From assembly GCA_026874595.1 (NCBI GenBank), contig CM049307.1, positions 6,595,579-6,659,578 of the forward strand: 64,000 bases of DNA, written 5' to 3'. Made by a program: the position numbers and the translations under genes. Below the pieces are notes generated by a model. That model was not told the origin of the DNA, ran no database searches, and worked only from the letters and a program-made list of their open reading frames with translations. Within the stretch, counting starts at the first letter, position 1; the number at the start of each line of letters is the position of its first letter. This document shows positions 10,851 to 22,838 of this stretch, piece after piece. This DNA is from Sipunculus nudus (taxonomy: Eukaryota > Annelida > Sipuncula > Golfingiida > Sipunculidae).

Positions 10851-11152
10851 TCCCCGCACACACCTACTACACTATCATCATACCATTAACGATGAGCCGC
10901 ACACACCTACTACACTATCATCATACCATTAACGATGAGCCGCACACACCTACTACACTATCATCATACCATTAACGATGAGCCGCACACACCTACTACA
11001 CTATCATCATACCATTAACGATGAGCCGCACACACCTACTACACTATCATCATACCATTAACGATGAGCCGCACACACCTACTACACTATCATCATACCA
11101 TTAACGATGAGCCGCACACACCTACTACACTATCATCATACCATTAACGATC
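10851..11152. repeat. 43-bp minisatellite, 7 copies
   Basis: The unit begins CGCACACACCTACTACACTA and ends ACGATGAGC. Copies are almost identical and recur every 43 bp (CACCTACTAC at 10861 and 10904). The array directly abuts the 3' end of the recognisable RT remnant. Confidence 0.95.
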
Positions 11153-12635
11153 AGATAATCAAGGCTATTTACATAAATGCATAAGTCTTTTAGTTATGGT
11201 TCAAGTTTTCTAGCGTTAAACATGTTACTCTATTAATAACAAAATATATAACAAAAATGAAAAGGTTTGGTCGTTAATTCAGTTTGTAAATTGAACTGTG
11301 GAACTACGAATCTGCAGAACTACGATTAGTGTTATTAGTTACATCAATACATGTTAGGTTTTAAAAAAGATAAAAATAGCCGTTATCACTAAAATCAATT
11401 GTGCTAAATGGTCAACATATACGGTGTCGCAGCTTATCGATATACCTCAAAAGGAAATATAACTTTTATACCACGCATATAATTGAAGTCCAAGTACCTG
11501 CTAGATGACACCGCGGAGCACCCTGGTTCAATCTGTCATAAAATTGTATTATTGTTATTAACAATACTTAACTATACAGAGTATACCAAATGTAACGGCT
11601 CTAAAATGTATTTTGTCATTGCTATATATTTTCAACAATGAGACTGCTATTCATCATATGTCTAGGAAGATTTCTTTTACACAAAACCTGTGATACTAAA
11701 GTTAAGTTCCTCAAATATAAAGTCCCTTCCCACTTCCACGAATTCGGTGCAGAATCACCACTAACTGACACCATAATAGTTCGTAGGGACGTCGTGGGGT
11801 GTCGTAGATATTGACTTGGACATTCAGCAGTGTTCGTAGAAATGTCTTGAGCACTTTGAATTCGTGGCGCTATCTTTTACATGTTCAAAAATTAAGCTTT
11901 GACGTCACAATTCATAGCGAATTCTTTACAGTTTTTTTGGCAAATCTTGTAAAAGTCCTTTAATTCGCTGTCATTCTTGATGTGAAACTGTGTTACGAAT
12001 GACCAAGAGTGACAATTAACGACCTTGACACGACTTCAACACGACTACAATACGACTACAACAAGAACCACCCAAGAAAAAGCCAGGATAATATAACGTC
12101 AGACGGATCAAAACAATATGGATATCAACGTTGCAGATGATGCATTTTTTCTGGTGAGAGTGGGCGTCTTGATTACAGAATTTCGAGCGTATGTCTGAGC
12201 TCTAGGTCGAACTTTGTACAGTCAGTTTCATTCGGTGAGAGGGTCCGAATCAAACAAATATTATATGTAGAAACATGTTCAAATATGAACCTTGGATAAC
12301 CATTTGTTTTTTTTTTCATGAAGTTAATGTTTCCATTCATTTCCATTCAAATAGATATCTTATAAACAGACTATTAAAATAAAAAATGGAAATTGCCAAT
12401 TGACATTATATGTCTGGGTATATTATCTGGGTACATTTTCTTTGTTATATATCGAAAAATTAAGTTTTCTTTATAATTTGTGACTTCTTTGAGACTAACA
12501 AGTAATATTTTATTACATTTATCAAATGTGCAATTTGTTTAAAGGAAAATATGTTTGGCCGATATTGGTTCCAACTACATTTGAACCAAAATAATTTGAA
12601 GAGGCTCGATAAATTAGCCACGATTTAGAAATAGG
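11153..12635. other. AT-rich non-coding DNA
   Basis: No frame of note on either strand. I see one short 11-bp triplication (ACACGACTTCA/ACACGACTACA type, about 12026-12060) and nothing else that is recognisable. Confidence 0.5.
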
Positions 12636-12850
12636 AGGAGCGAACTAATGAGAGAACTAATGACAAAACCCAAAGAAATGCCCTCAGGTCCGGATAAAGG
12701 GGTCCCAGGCCGCGGAAACCCTTAAGACAAATATTGCGGCAGCTGAAAAGGGGGGGGGGGGGGGGGGAGGGGGGTCCTTGACCCCCTGAACTTCTTCTCT
12801 GGATCCGCATTATCCGCTTCTGCAGGATTTCTGACTGGTCTTTCGCTTTC
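12636..12850. mobile_element. Fragment of a G-tract MITE-like element
   Basis: Contains CAGGTCCGGATAAAGGGGTC, CCAGGCCGCGGAAACCCTTA, an 18-G run at about 12750-12767, GTCCTTGACCCCCTGAAC and TGGATCCGCATTATCCGC. The same blocks, in the same order, occur in the element at 14665-14885. Confidence 0.6.
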
Positions 12851-12876
12851 AAGGTCAGGACAGCCTAAGAATAATT

Positions 12877-13397
12877 CGTACTGGCATCGTGTCCCTGTCA
12901 TATCATGTCGTACTGGCATCGTGTCCCTGTCATTTCATGTCGTACTGGCATCGTGTCCTTGTCATATCATGTCGTACTGGCATCGTGTCCCTGTCATATC
13001 ATGTCGTACTGGCATCGTGTCCCTGTCATATCATGTCGTACTGGCATCGTGTCCCTGTCATATCATGTCGTACTGGCATCGTGTCCCTGTCATATCATTT
13101 CGTACTGGCATCGTGTCCCTGTCATATCATGTCGTACTGGCATCGTGTCCCTTTCATATCATGTCGTCCTGGCATCGTGTCCCTGTCATATCATGTCGTA
13201 CTGGCATCGTGTCCCTGTCATATCATGTCGTACTGGCATCGTGTCCCTGTCATATCATGTCGTACTGGCATCGTGTCCCTGTCATATCATGTCGTACTGG
13301 CATCGTGTCCCTGTCATATCATGTCGTACTGGCATCGTGTCCCTGTCATATCATGTCGGACTGGCATCGTGTCCCTTCCATATCATGTCGTACTGGC
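12877..13397 (+). repeat. 32-bp satellite, about 16 copies, open in all plus frames
   Basis: The unit begins CGTACTGGCATCGTGTCCCT and ends GTCATATCATGT. It carries scattered substitutions and no length change across the array. Since 32 is not a multiple of three and the unit has no stop in any of the three phases, each plus frame stays open (170, 190 and 201 residues), each encoding a 32-residue protein repeat containing YHVVLASCPCH or YWHRVPVISCRTG. There is no splice or start context, so I treat the frames as fortuitous. Confidence 0.9.
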
Positions 13398-13419
13398 CTA
13401 GTAATCCTCTCGTATGGCT

Positions 13420-14160
13420 TCGTTCTCGTATTGGAAGTTCTTCACTCGACAGACCGAATGGGAAGGAATCGCCATGATGTCAATATCGTGGCGATTCGGC
13501 GTCAAATTCATGAAAGTGGACTTTAGTATGGTCCAGGAGCCAGGGGAGGTTTCGGTTAGAAGTGCTCAAACATCGCTCTGAACACTTCCATTGGTGTCCG
13601 GTTCCCTCTCGGGTTTACTGTCAGACAAGTGGGAAGTGACGAATTTATTTAAACAGGATGTTTTTATACACTACTCCGGCAATGAGAATCTGCAAATCAG
13701 TGATCCTGGGATGGCAGTTCAGCAGATTTTTAACAAAACAATAAAATCTAGAATTTATTTTCTTTTTTTTGTCTGCTTACGCCTCTATTTTCGCATTCTT
13801 TTATATAAGCAAAATGTAGGGTAAATAGAAGTTTATGATTAATCCTGAATAGGTATTACAGATTCTTGTCATGTACAGACTATAGATTCTGCGTGATATA
13901 TTCTTAAGAAACCAACTTTAAAACGTTCCATATATACAAGTTTTATCTAATATGTATTAGCGATTTTACACTAATGAAGCTGCATAATCCATGGCATTTA
14001 TAAAATTTATCAAAATTATATGCATAAACAAAATATGAACCAACATAACTGTATGTAAACTATCAAAACGACAAATTAATCTATTTTATTTACAGTTTAA
14101 TCAAACTCAAACAATTATATTCCCTCACACACAGACAACGTATGTAGAATACATAAATAA
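13420..14160. other. Non-coding DNA, nothing recognised
   Basis: Short chance frames only (for example 13591-13824, which ends in a T-rich tract). No repeat or domain is seen. Confidence 0.5.
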
Positions 14161-14162
14161 AT

Positions 14163-14340
14163 ACAATGAAACCACGGGCAGCGGACACCCCTCTGAGCGT
14201 GATTTCCCACCTAACGGACATTCTTTGGGTCGACCGAACGTTTTTATGATTTATTGAACCCCTCTGGGGTGGACACCCCGCTTATCAGGACAACGGACAT
14301 TTTTTGTCCGCCCAACAGTAAAAATCGCCTCCTTTAACCA
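14163..14340 (+). mobile_element. Possible end of a pogo/Tc1-type DNA transposon
   Basis: After a TA, the segment reads CAATGAAACCACGGGCAGCG, then GGACACCCCTCTGAG, CTAACGGACATTC, CCCCTCTGGGGTGGACACCC and CAACGGACATTTTTTGTCCG. Serial GGACA...CCCCTCT blocks after a CAGTGGAACC-like start are typical of terminal regions of pogo/Tigger-class elements. No transposase and no matching second end was found. Confidence 0.35.
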
Positions 14341-14664
14341 CAGTCGCATGAATCGTTATTGGTTGGCTTCATTTTGACCTAGAACAGGTTAAAACCGTCA
14401 AAATATACTGATCCCCCTAATGTATTCCGAAGAAAGACCAGTATTGCAAGCACAATTTGGACCCGGTAAACTTCAGCCGGCTGGTACAACAGTAAAGCAG
14501 CAGTTTTGCAGAGTTTGTTAGGATGAGAATCTTTGAAAATGACGTGAAGCATCTGATAAACTCCTTACACCCTGTTTATTCTGAAATTATATTCTTAAAA
14601 TCACTGTTTTCACCGGTATCAGACAGCACGAGATTTTGAAGATACATTGTTTACCTGCGAAAAA

Positions 14665-14885
14665 TCCAGGGGCGAATCCAGGATTTAGGAAAGGGGGGGG
14701 GGGGTCCCACCATGGAGGAATAGTGAAAACCCTTAAAAAAAAAGATCACCAGGTCCGGAAAGGGGGGGGGGGGGGTCCAGGCCGCAAAATTTCATTGAAA
14801 CCCTTAAAAAAACCTTGCAGCGGATGAAAAAAAAAGGGGGGGGGGTCCGGACCCCCTTGACCCCTCCCCTGGATCCGCTTCTGAA
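14665..14885. mobile_element. MITE-like element with G tracts and TIR-like ends
   Basis: The left end GGGGCGAATCCAGGA and the right end CCCTGGATCCGCTTC are imperfect inverted repeats of each other. Internally there are three G runs of 10 or more (about 14694, 14763, 14837), each followed by a GTCC-type block, and two CCCTTAAAAAAA blocks. A related fragment lies at 12636-12850. It has no coding capacity. Assignment as a MITE rests only on length and the inverted ends. Confidence 0.55.
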
Positions 14886-15237
14886 ATCCGTGGACTTGAC
14901 CCGACATTATTTTACCATAAGTGTCACCGATCCAAATCACACCAACCAATCACAAGGGGCGTAGAATATCACAAATTTATTCATATATGTTTAACCCGTG
15001 ACCAAGGTGGATCAAAGACCTGAGACGAGAAGTCAGATATTGTATTATTTTATCTACGAAATGTTTTAAAGGGGCCCAGTCAGCTATCTGACCTTTATAA
15101 ACAAAAGGTAATTCTTTGAAGCTTTAATAAAAATGGGCCAAAAAAGGTGGAAAAATCACACACACAGGCTGCCTGTTTTGTTTATATCAACGTGTTTATA
15201 ATATGTGGGGCCCGCCAAAATAATCTAAATAAAATCA
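14886..15237. other. Non-coding DNA between the MITE-like element and a LINE tail
   Basis: AT-rich, with no frame or repeat that I recognise. Confidence 0.45.
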
Positions 15238-16424
15238 ACAAGGCCATTTGGCAGATAAGCCGGAGCTTGGGTCTGAACATATTTATTTTAACAGGATTAC
15301 AAAGTAGCCATTGGTTAATAGACATGCTCTCCTGTAAACATGTGACATGTTAACAATGACGATAACATATTTACATTTAAGCATAAGATGACATATAAGC
15401 ACGTGATACAATATATACAACATAATATAGACGAAAAATAATCTCACAGAATGACTAAACAATAACAGACACGAAACAGGACATGCAGGATAACCGTTAA
15501 TATATACTGCACTAGGAGCTGGTTTCAAGACAATAAGTAGTGAAGCACTGTAGTAAATACATGATATCATTTAAAAACGTTTAGTTTGTGTGATAAACCT
15601 TGTTAAGGCTTTGCGTATCTTTTCTCTAATAAAGTCTTATATGGCATTTCTCTCATGTAATATTAGTTCCTCTAACTTTTCGTTTTCAGTTTCAATTGTA
15701 GGATCAAGTTTGATAAAGAATGTTACATCGAATTTCTTTCGTCAAATGCTATTTTAATGAACGTGAACATGTCGGATCGACATCGGCTGTACCTTGAACA
15801 TTGTAATAAATAGTGTTGCGTGCTTTCTTCAGCTGCTGTACAGTTACAAAATGGACTCTCCGTTTTCCCGATTTTAAGTAAGTACTGATTCAAAGGACAA
15901 GCCCCGAATCTTTATCTATTGATAATTATCACGTCTTTTCTGGCGGGAAAATAGAAACATTTGTCTTCGGATTTCTTTGTTTTGAATAAATGAATTTTCA
16001 AGGCGCGCTTGAAAGATTCAAGCCAATCAATATTTCTTATTTTAATAGGCAATTTATTCCATTTTTCACATGCACTAGGCAAGAAAGATCTTTTATATTG
16101 TTCTTTTCTCACAGGTGGTGTATATTATGTTTATTTCGTAGATTATAAGATTTGGAATCGTCGCGCGTCTCTGGACTTAGTTTCCCGAAATAAATGGCGA
16201 TAGGTTATTGACCCTTTTGTAAAATGTGAGAAGTATTTGGAAATCTCTCCTGAAGGAGAGTTTGGGGCCAATGCAGCTCACCGTACATTTTGTTTCTGGT
16301 GGTTAAAGCGCCGGTGCAGGTAAGTGCGGCTCTTCTCTGGATGCTTTCTAATTGATTACTTTGTTTCGCTGTGCAGCTGTTGAATACTTGTGACCCGTAT
16401 TCTAAAACCGGAAGCGAAACTAAT
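15238..16424 (-). pseudogene. CR1/L2-like LINE: C-terminal region and 3' tail
   Basis: Minus-strand pieces in order: LPVLEYGSQVFNSCTAKQSN and QLESIQRRAALTCTGA (from about 16423), then EQYKRSFLPSACEKWNKLPI and FKRALKIHLFK (16112-15912). Next, after a stop and in a shifted frame, come FGACPLNQYLLKIGKTESPF, CNCTAAEESTQHYLLQCSRY and an acidic tail near 15650. The C.C....E...HYLL.C zinc-knuckle-like end, and the YKRSF.PS....WN.LP motif before it, are standard at the C-terminus of CR1/L2/I-type LINEs. A 3' tail containing AAATAAATATGTTCAGACCC continues to about 15238. The frame is broken by several stops. Confidence 0.75.
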
Positions 16425-17022
16425 AGCGAAGATGTATATTCTGTTATCCTTGTTGGCTGATTCACCAAATGAAACAATGCATTTAGTGCCACTAGTTCTA
16501 CAAGCTTTGTTTTCAGGTCACTCTGAATTTGATATGAGTCCCAGCTTGAACATCTATCATTAAAATCGCCAGTGATGATTACAGAGTAAGGTTTCTCACT
16601 CATTCCTTACTATATACTGGACGCTAATGTTTCTAGGAAGTTTTTGGATATGTCTACAAGCTTGCCAGGAGGTCTGTAGTATGCACTAAGTAGAAAAAAT
16701 AATTTCCAATGAAAATCTGTATCCATATACATTCAATACCCGGCGGCTCCAAATCGGTCCTCCTGCAGTGAGGCGTCTTTAATATAAATGGCCACCCCGC
16801 CGCCATGCCGCGACCTGTCACACCTCAGTGGGTCCTGGAAATTTTCAATTTCTATCAAAGAGTCGTCCACTGTGGAGTCTAACCAGGTCTCGAGCTGTTA
16901 AAGTTAGAACACCAATGTTCTTTTCTTCACAGAGATAATGTAGCTCGTCTATATAACGCTCATCTAGTATACTACGTATATTCAAATGACTAAAAGTAAG
17001 CCAAGAACCACCCTGATTTGTT
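16425..17022 (-). pseudogene. CR1/L2-like LINE: endonuclease (EEP) domain joined to the C-terminus
   Basis: The minus-strand reading shows the apurinic-endonuclease motifs in order: SHLNIRSILDERYIDELHYL, CEEKNIGVL, ETWLDSTVDDSLIEIENFQD, RSRHGGGVAIYIKDASLQED, LSAYYRPPGKL, YSVIITGDFND and NQPTRIT. One frameshift lies just before ETW and three in-frame stops lie between AAGY and MSEKPY. After SSLL (about 16425) the frame passes directly into the C-terminal motif LPVLEYGSQV, so the whole reverse transcriptase has been deleted in frame. The element is non-autonomous and dead. Confidence 0.75.
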
Positions 17023-19090
17023 TTATCAACCGGGATTGCAGGTCCTGGATTTGGGTGAATATCTGAGCAAAGTGCTTATGTCAAATTCACAAAGCTTTTA
17101 CTAAAATATATAAAGGAGCAGGACTGCAGTAATGTATGGAAGAAATTTGCTATTTTTTTAATAGACCGTGTGCGTTGTCTAATATGACAAGTACCAATCC
17201 TTTTACGGTATTGTTCATTGTCACAGCCATAAAATCAGTACAAGATTATAGTATATACAGTCTATGACATTACTTATATTTATGCCAAAGACCAGCGGCG
17301 GTAACATGCAAAATCGTGATGTTTAAGTCATGCGATCAACAGTGCATAGGGTACAAAAACAACACATATATAATTACATTCAATAAAGGTCATATTGTTT
17401 AACCAAGTTGAAATGGTATTTGATAGAATGGGGGACCAGTTGACTGTCAGATCATGTTGGTAGGGAGACTGTCTTAGAGCTTCGGTGTGCTACCCATGCA
17501 AGAAACAGTATCCCCCACTCAGATTGATACACGTGTAGTTGCTCGTTGTCTAGGAGGGTATGTGTACAAACTCGTTCATGTGTGTTGTTCGCAACATAAC
17601 ACGGGTAATCATGAGCTAAATAACTGAATCTCGTTAAATTTTCAGGGCATTTCAGAAATACGCCTATGAAGAACCACACTTTGTTGGGGATATGGCTCAT
17701 GATCAGGATTCTGGAACGTATATCAAAGATAATACATAAATGAACAGTGACTTATGTATAGGTCCACCATTAAATATGGGCTTAATAAGTTTATGCAGAA
17801 AAGGTTTGTCATCGTCACACAAAAGGGCCTCCAAAAACGCGGAGGTTATTAAAGTTACTTTATGGTAGTGCATGAACAATGCATCTATTAATAGTTTGTG
17901 GTATAAAGCGTAGATATATTAAAAAAAGTTCCTAAATATTGATCGGATGCGGTATAATATATATAATGTGTTAGAATGGCAACAGGTTAAAAGTCAGTGG
18001 ATGTGCGCACGAACAAAATTAATGTAATGTGTTGGAATCAAAATAGTTAAAGGTCATTGTGTGTGCACAAGAACTACGGACCTCGACGCACCAAAAGGAC
18101 CCTGATTTCGTCATGAGAACACTTTCGTAACATCGTCTGTTTGTGTAAATAGCCTGGTGCTATTGTCCAACATCCTGATGTGGATAAAGCCATCGGACGT
18201 CCAGGTGTCTTTAATTCTCTTGTTTCTCTTTAGTACTCTGGCTTGGAAGGCTACACCGGCAACAAAGATTTACTCTGCGGAATGATATATCATATAAAGA
18301 GGTAATAAACTCGCAATATTTGGGAGTCGAACCGACATGGTACAGCAGATTCAAGTTCGACACGCAAACAGGTGGCCCGATCAGGACATAGTTATTCCAA
18401 TTGTCGACAGATAGTCCCCCCCCCCACACACACGCACACATAGAGTTCAAACCAAATGCCCGGTCATTGAACATATTAACATGACAGGCAGCGACCCGGA
18501 TGATGGATGGTTCAGTGTAAAGTATAACAAGTAACTAAAGTCGTGGTCATGTCCTGCTGTAGACCCAATCTTTTTTTAAATTCTCCTTGACAGGAAGAAG
18601 GGCACAGATTATGTAGGCTATTAACTCATATATAAATATAACATATTTTACGATTGAAACAAGAAACGTATATTACATTGTAAAATTAAATTTATTTTTG
18701 GGTATTTCTACAAAAAATGTCGCATTTCATGTCCCGAAACTATATTTGTTACTGAGAAATTAGCAAATATTAAAAATGACATGAATAACCATTCAGATTG
18801 TTGCTAAAGATATAACCATTATTATGAGATAAAAATAATTTAAATCGGGGCAGAAATACATACAGAAAAAAAGCTGCAAATGTTATAATACCCTTAAATT
18901 TCCGTTGTCCCTTTCTCTCGGATCTAAAATTCAAAACAACGTTTTTTTGTAACCACTGTTCCATTTATATAGATTTTGTTTTCCACGTTGTCACAGCGGT
19001 GAAAGTTTGTTAAGATGATAAGTTTGCTTGATTTTTCCTGACCGTTTTGTTGTTAATACAAAAATTATGATATAAAAAGTATGTCTCCCA
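17023..19090. other. Non-coding DNA with a small tandem duplication
   Basis: No gene recognised. Around 17956-18076 a segment of about 60 bp is duplicated (AATGTGTTAGAATGGCAACAGG and AATGTGTTGGAATCAAAATAG, each followed by a GTGTGC/GTGCGCAC block and GAAC). A C10 run followed by CA repeats lies at 18416-18440. Confidence 0.45.
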
Positions 19091-19094
19091 AAAT

Positions 19095-20120
19095 ATACTT
19101 GGCACCGTTACCTGACCTTTTGACCTTGCAGCGCGTGAACAGAAACCACTTTGCTGATGCAGGGAGCAGCGTTTATTAGAGTTCAGGAAATTTTGTACAC
19201 ATAATCCACAATTAAATTTAGTAACTGTCATATCAGTGTTCTCTGTTAATCATTAAAGGGTTAAAAAAATCACCGTATGTTTATTTGGACTCGACCCCTT
19301 TACACCTGCGAAAAATTAACCGTCACATATAACGCTTCGAAAATGGCTTCCTCTTGTCGTTCATGTAGTGATAACTCGTGCTGCACTCTTAGGGACGGTA
19401 TGGAAGTAATTTTTTGTCCTGCATCTGACGAATAGATGAAAAAATCTCAGCACCGTTACCACTCGAAACCGTTACCTGTATGAAAAATAACGGTGTCGAG
19501 AGCAAGGTAACGGTGTCGAGAACTTGGTATTAAATCCAAATTATTAAAATAGAATTTGAAACATATTTTGGGCTAAATATTTTAAACATTTGCGTTTCTT
19601 CTATTCAAACAGGCATTTGCTTGTTTTATTACATAATACTGGTATTCAAGTAGTCACTACGGTTATTTTTACTTCAGAAGCTCGACTCCGTTACCTATGC
19701 TCAACACCGTTATCTATGCTCAACACCGTTACCTAGATGATTTAAAACCATGTTTAAATTTTATTTTCTGTACATTCAAAAAAATTAACAAGGTATTTCG
19801 ACTCAAATTCTGAAGGTAGATGTACCAAAGTACTTTGTCCGGTAAATCCCTGCAAATGCACCCCTCTGGAAGCAAAAATAGGAATAGAGACAATTTTTGT
19901 TTTCAAAAGTTAATTAAGAGAAGAAAATATGTTCTTTTTTACACACTTTTTTTTGTTAAATTCATAACTGAAATTTAAGTTTTGATTTTTTCAAAGGCTA
20001 TTATTTTTGATTTTATCGAAAATCACAAAAAATCTAATCAAAACAATTTCTGAAATGTGCAAGTGAGATTTTACTGCGTGTCACGGTGTCGAGAAAAAGG
20101 TTCATATTTTCCCCTTACCT
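19095..20120. repeat. Cluster of ACCGTTACC / GGTAACGGT motifs in both orientations
   Basis: CACCGTTACC-type motifs occur at about 19102, 19452, 19691, 19709 and 19726. CGAAACCGTTACC is at 19468. The reverse form GTAACGGTGTCGAGA, or a close variant, lies near 19486, 19506 and 20081. Several copies are preceded or followed by CTCGA/TCGAG. The sequence between motifs is AT-rich and unrelated from copy to copy, so this is not an ordinary tandem repeat. Subterminal repeats of a DNA transposon, or a protein-binding array, would both fit. Confidence 0.5.
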
Positions 20121-20390
20121 GGACTATTTATAAAAAAGGAAACTGAAAAGTGCACTACTTGCATTATTTAACAATTCTAACGATATTTTTCTACAAATTA
20201 AGTTTTGTTATATCAAAATCAAGATTAAAAAAAATCACCAAGAAAACCCTTGAAATGTGAAGTTTTCTGTAGAAATACCCTTTTACTTTAATACTGTTCT
20301 TGTTATCGGTGGCAGAAATGATACTACAAAACCATTTAGGAAGTCATTGTCAAGTGAAGGTTACTCTTTCGAAATAAGAAAATGTCGGAT

Positions 20391-20880
20391 CAGCATGTAC
20401 TAGGCCTATACTTGAACAGCATGTACTAGGCCTATACTTGATCAGCATGTACTAGGCATATACTAGATCAGCATGTACTAGGCCTATACTTAAACGGCAT
20501 GTACTAGGCCTATACTTGATCAGCATGTACTAGGCCTATACCTGAACAGCACGTACTAGGCCTATACTTGAACAGCATGTACTACGCCTTTACTTGATCA
20601 GCATGCACTAGGCCTATACTTGAACAGCACGTACTAGGCCTATACTTGAACAGCATGTACTACGCCTTTACTTGATCAGCATGTACTAGGCCTATACTTG
20701 AACAGCATCTACTACGCCTTTACTTGATCGGCACGTTCTAGGCCTATACTTGAACAGCATGTACTAGGCCTATACTTAACAACATGTAATAGGCTTATAC
20801 TTGATCAGCGTGTACTAGGCCTATACTTAACAGCATGTTATAGGCTTATACCTGATCAGCATGTACTAGGCCTATATACT
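20391..20880. repeat. 27-bp minisatellite, about 18 copies
   Basis: The unit is approximately GATCAGCATGTACTAGGCCT followed by ATACTTG. Copies differ at a few positions (GATC/GAAC, GGCC/CGCC), and slight length variation appears toward the right end. Confidence 0.9.
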
Positions 20881-21189
20881 TACGAGGAGGGGCTACAGTC
20901 GTTACCAAACTGGAAACGCAGCTTGCGCCCGTGTGTGTACATTAATCATAATTCATATTTCTTTTAAAAGAGATTAGCATATTATCTGTTTGACAAATGT
21001 AAGCTTAAAGTATCTGCCTCTGTATCTCTCTGTGTCTTTCTGGCTGTCCCTTTCCGTCCGTCTGTTCTTCATAAACAGTTCATCTCTTTTTACGTTTACC
21101 GCAAGATAGATTCGGTCAGAACATAAGTACCTTATATTGCCGACAGATATCATTGGAAATTGGTGAATTGACCACAAATGTGATTATTA

Positions 21190-21720
21190 AATCTGTGTAC
21201 CTTTGCGTTTGCCTGTTACCTTGAGTTTTGGCCTGTGCATGCTTGTGTATACACTCTTGTACCTGTGTTTTGACCTTTATACATTCGGCATGTTTTGTAT
21301 CTGTAGCAATGTTTTGTACTCTGTCCTATCGTTTTGACTGCTTACCTGAGGTTTGTACTGCCTCCGTACCTGTGTCCTGAGCTTCACACCTGTGTTTTGG
21401 CCATTGTACCATATGCAAGTTTATATATATTCTCTCTTATGCCCACGGTTTTTGGCCTGTATATCTACTTTTTTTTGTCTACATGTATACCGATGTACTA
21501 TAGTGCACTCCGGAATGTATTTTAGCTGTTTTGTTGTGTACCTGTGTTTTAATGTATATCTGTATTTTGACTTGTGTATCTGAGTTTTTAATGTGTATAT
21601 CTGTATTTTGACTTGTGTATCTGAGTTTTTAATGTGGATTTTTGTATTATATGGTGTACGGCCCTGCCTTAGTCTGTGTGGTGTGGTTTTACATGTGTAT
21701 CTTAGCTTTAGGCCTGTGTG
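21190..21720. repeat. Degenerate TG-rich minisatellite
   Basis: Repeated TGTGTACCTGTGTTTTGACC-like phrases with strong divergence. Near 21557-21635 two copies of a 39-bp unit (TGTATTTTGACTTGTGTATC followed by TGAGTTTTTAATGTG) are nearly identical. Frames over it are low-complexity and not considered genes. Confidence 0.65.
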
Positions 21721-22039
21721 TTTATTACTGTCTAAATAACCTTCATGAATGTATTCCATGGTTATATACAGACTAAATTCACAAAGCAACAATTTCTCGC
21801 AATAAAAATAAGACTGTGGATATGCATAAATATTTATCTATAATGGATTTGTACATAACAAAACTGCTTTCGGGCGGGGCCTGCATGAGAATTCTGACAT
21901 TGAGCAAACTACCATAGACATCTCAACAGCAGAAACTGAAGTACACGGTTCACACCAGGGTAGGGATAGGCTCAGGCTCAGTCGACTTCCTTTATTTATA
22001 TACAGCCGTTAAGATGCAACATCCAAGTGTATCTCACTC

Positions 22040-22370
22040 TATGTTTATGATATTGTGTTTATATATGTGTCTAACGGCACATGTGGTGTATATGAGTGTG
22101 TGCGAGTATATATATGTGTATGTGTGTGTGTGTTTTTGCGTGACATCTGCCGGTAGCATGTCAACATTTATGTATATGCTTGTATATGTGCTTTTGTGTA
22201 TACCTATATGTATTTGTATGTATGTATATACATGTACATTATTATTATACAAGTTTGTATATCAAAATGTATTTGTGTGTATTTGTATGTATGTGTATAA
22301 GTGTACATATGTGTGTACGTTCATGTATAACCATGTATGTATATGTTTGTGTTTTGTGTGTTATCTTGTA
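22040..22370. repeat. TATG/TG-rich simple sequence
   Basis: A mixture of TGTGTATGTG, TATGTATTTGTATGTATG and similar phrases. Open frames on both strands encode only Y, M, V, C and I-rich low-complexity peptides. Confidence 0.8.
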
Positions 22371-22543
22371 GACGAGTAAAAGATATATTTCTTTTCCGTG
22401 TGGGTATTCAGCGTGTGTGTATTACATATGATAAAAATATATGTCCTCATCAGAAGGCAGCGTGGGCTAGCTATTCTTTGCAAGGCTTATTTCATAAAAG
22501 CTTGTCTGGAGATATTTCTTATTATAAAATATATATGTCAATT

Positions 22544-22549
22544 TTTATT
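22544..22549 (-). terminator. Candidate polyadenylation signal of the Ly6 gene
   Basis: AATAAA on the minus strand (TTTATT on plus), about 400 bp beyond the Ly6 stop codon at 22946. The motif is common in AT-rich DNA, so placement is only tentative. Confidence 0.25.
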
Positions 22550-22838
22550 TATATATAAAACATCGCACTTCAAAATAGAGGAAATGAAATGTAGATTGAC
22601 ACTTAAACTGGTGATTAACAGGTCGACTTTACATATACAGTTGACCAAGTTGACAGTTAGGGGACTTGATAGATATAGTTGATACATTGTATTTAATGTA
22701 TTGAGGATTAACGTACAATAATATAATAACGTTAATATTTCTGTGAAAGTTTTTATAACCTGAGAATGGACATTTGTAAAATTCTGCGAACTTTCATATA
22801 CCGGTATTAATATAAGGCTTCGTGAGGTACAAGAAAGC

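Noticed and set aside
12889-13526. Three long overlapping open frames (170-201 residues) with 32-residue repeats
   Set aside because: They arise from the 32-bp satellite having no stops in any phase. There is no start context, domain or splice signal.
22014-22379. 121-residue frame rich in Y, C, V and M
   Set aside because: Translation of TATG/TG simple sequence. An equally long frame lies on the other strand.
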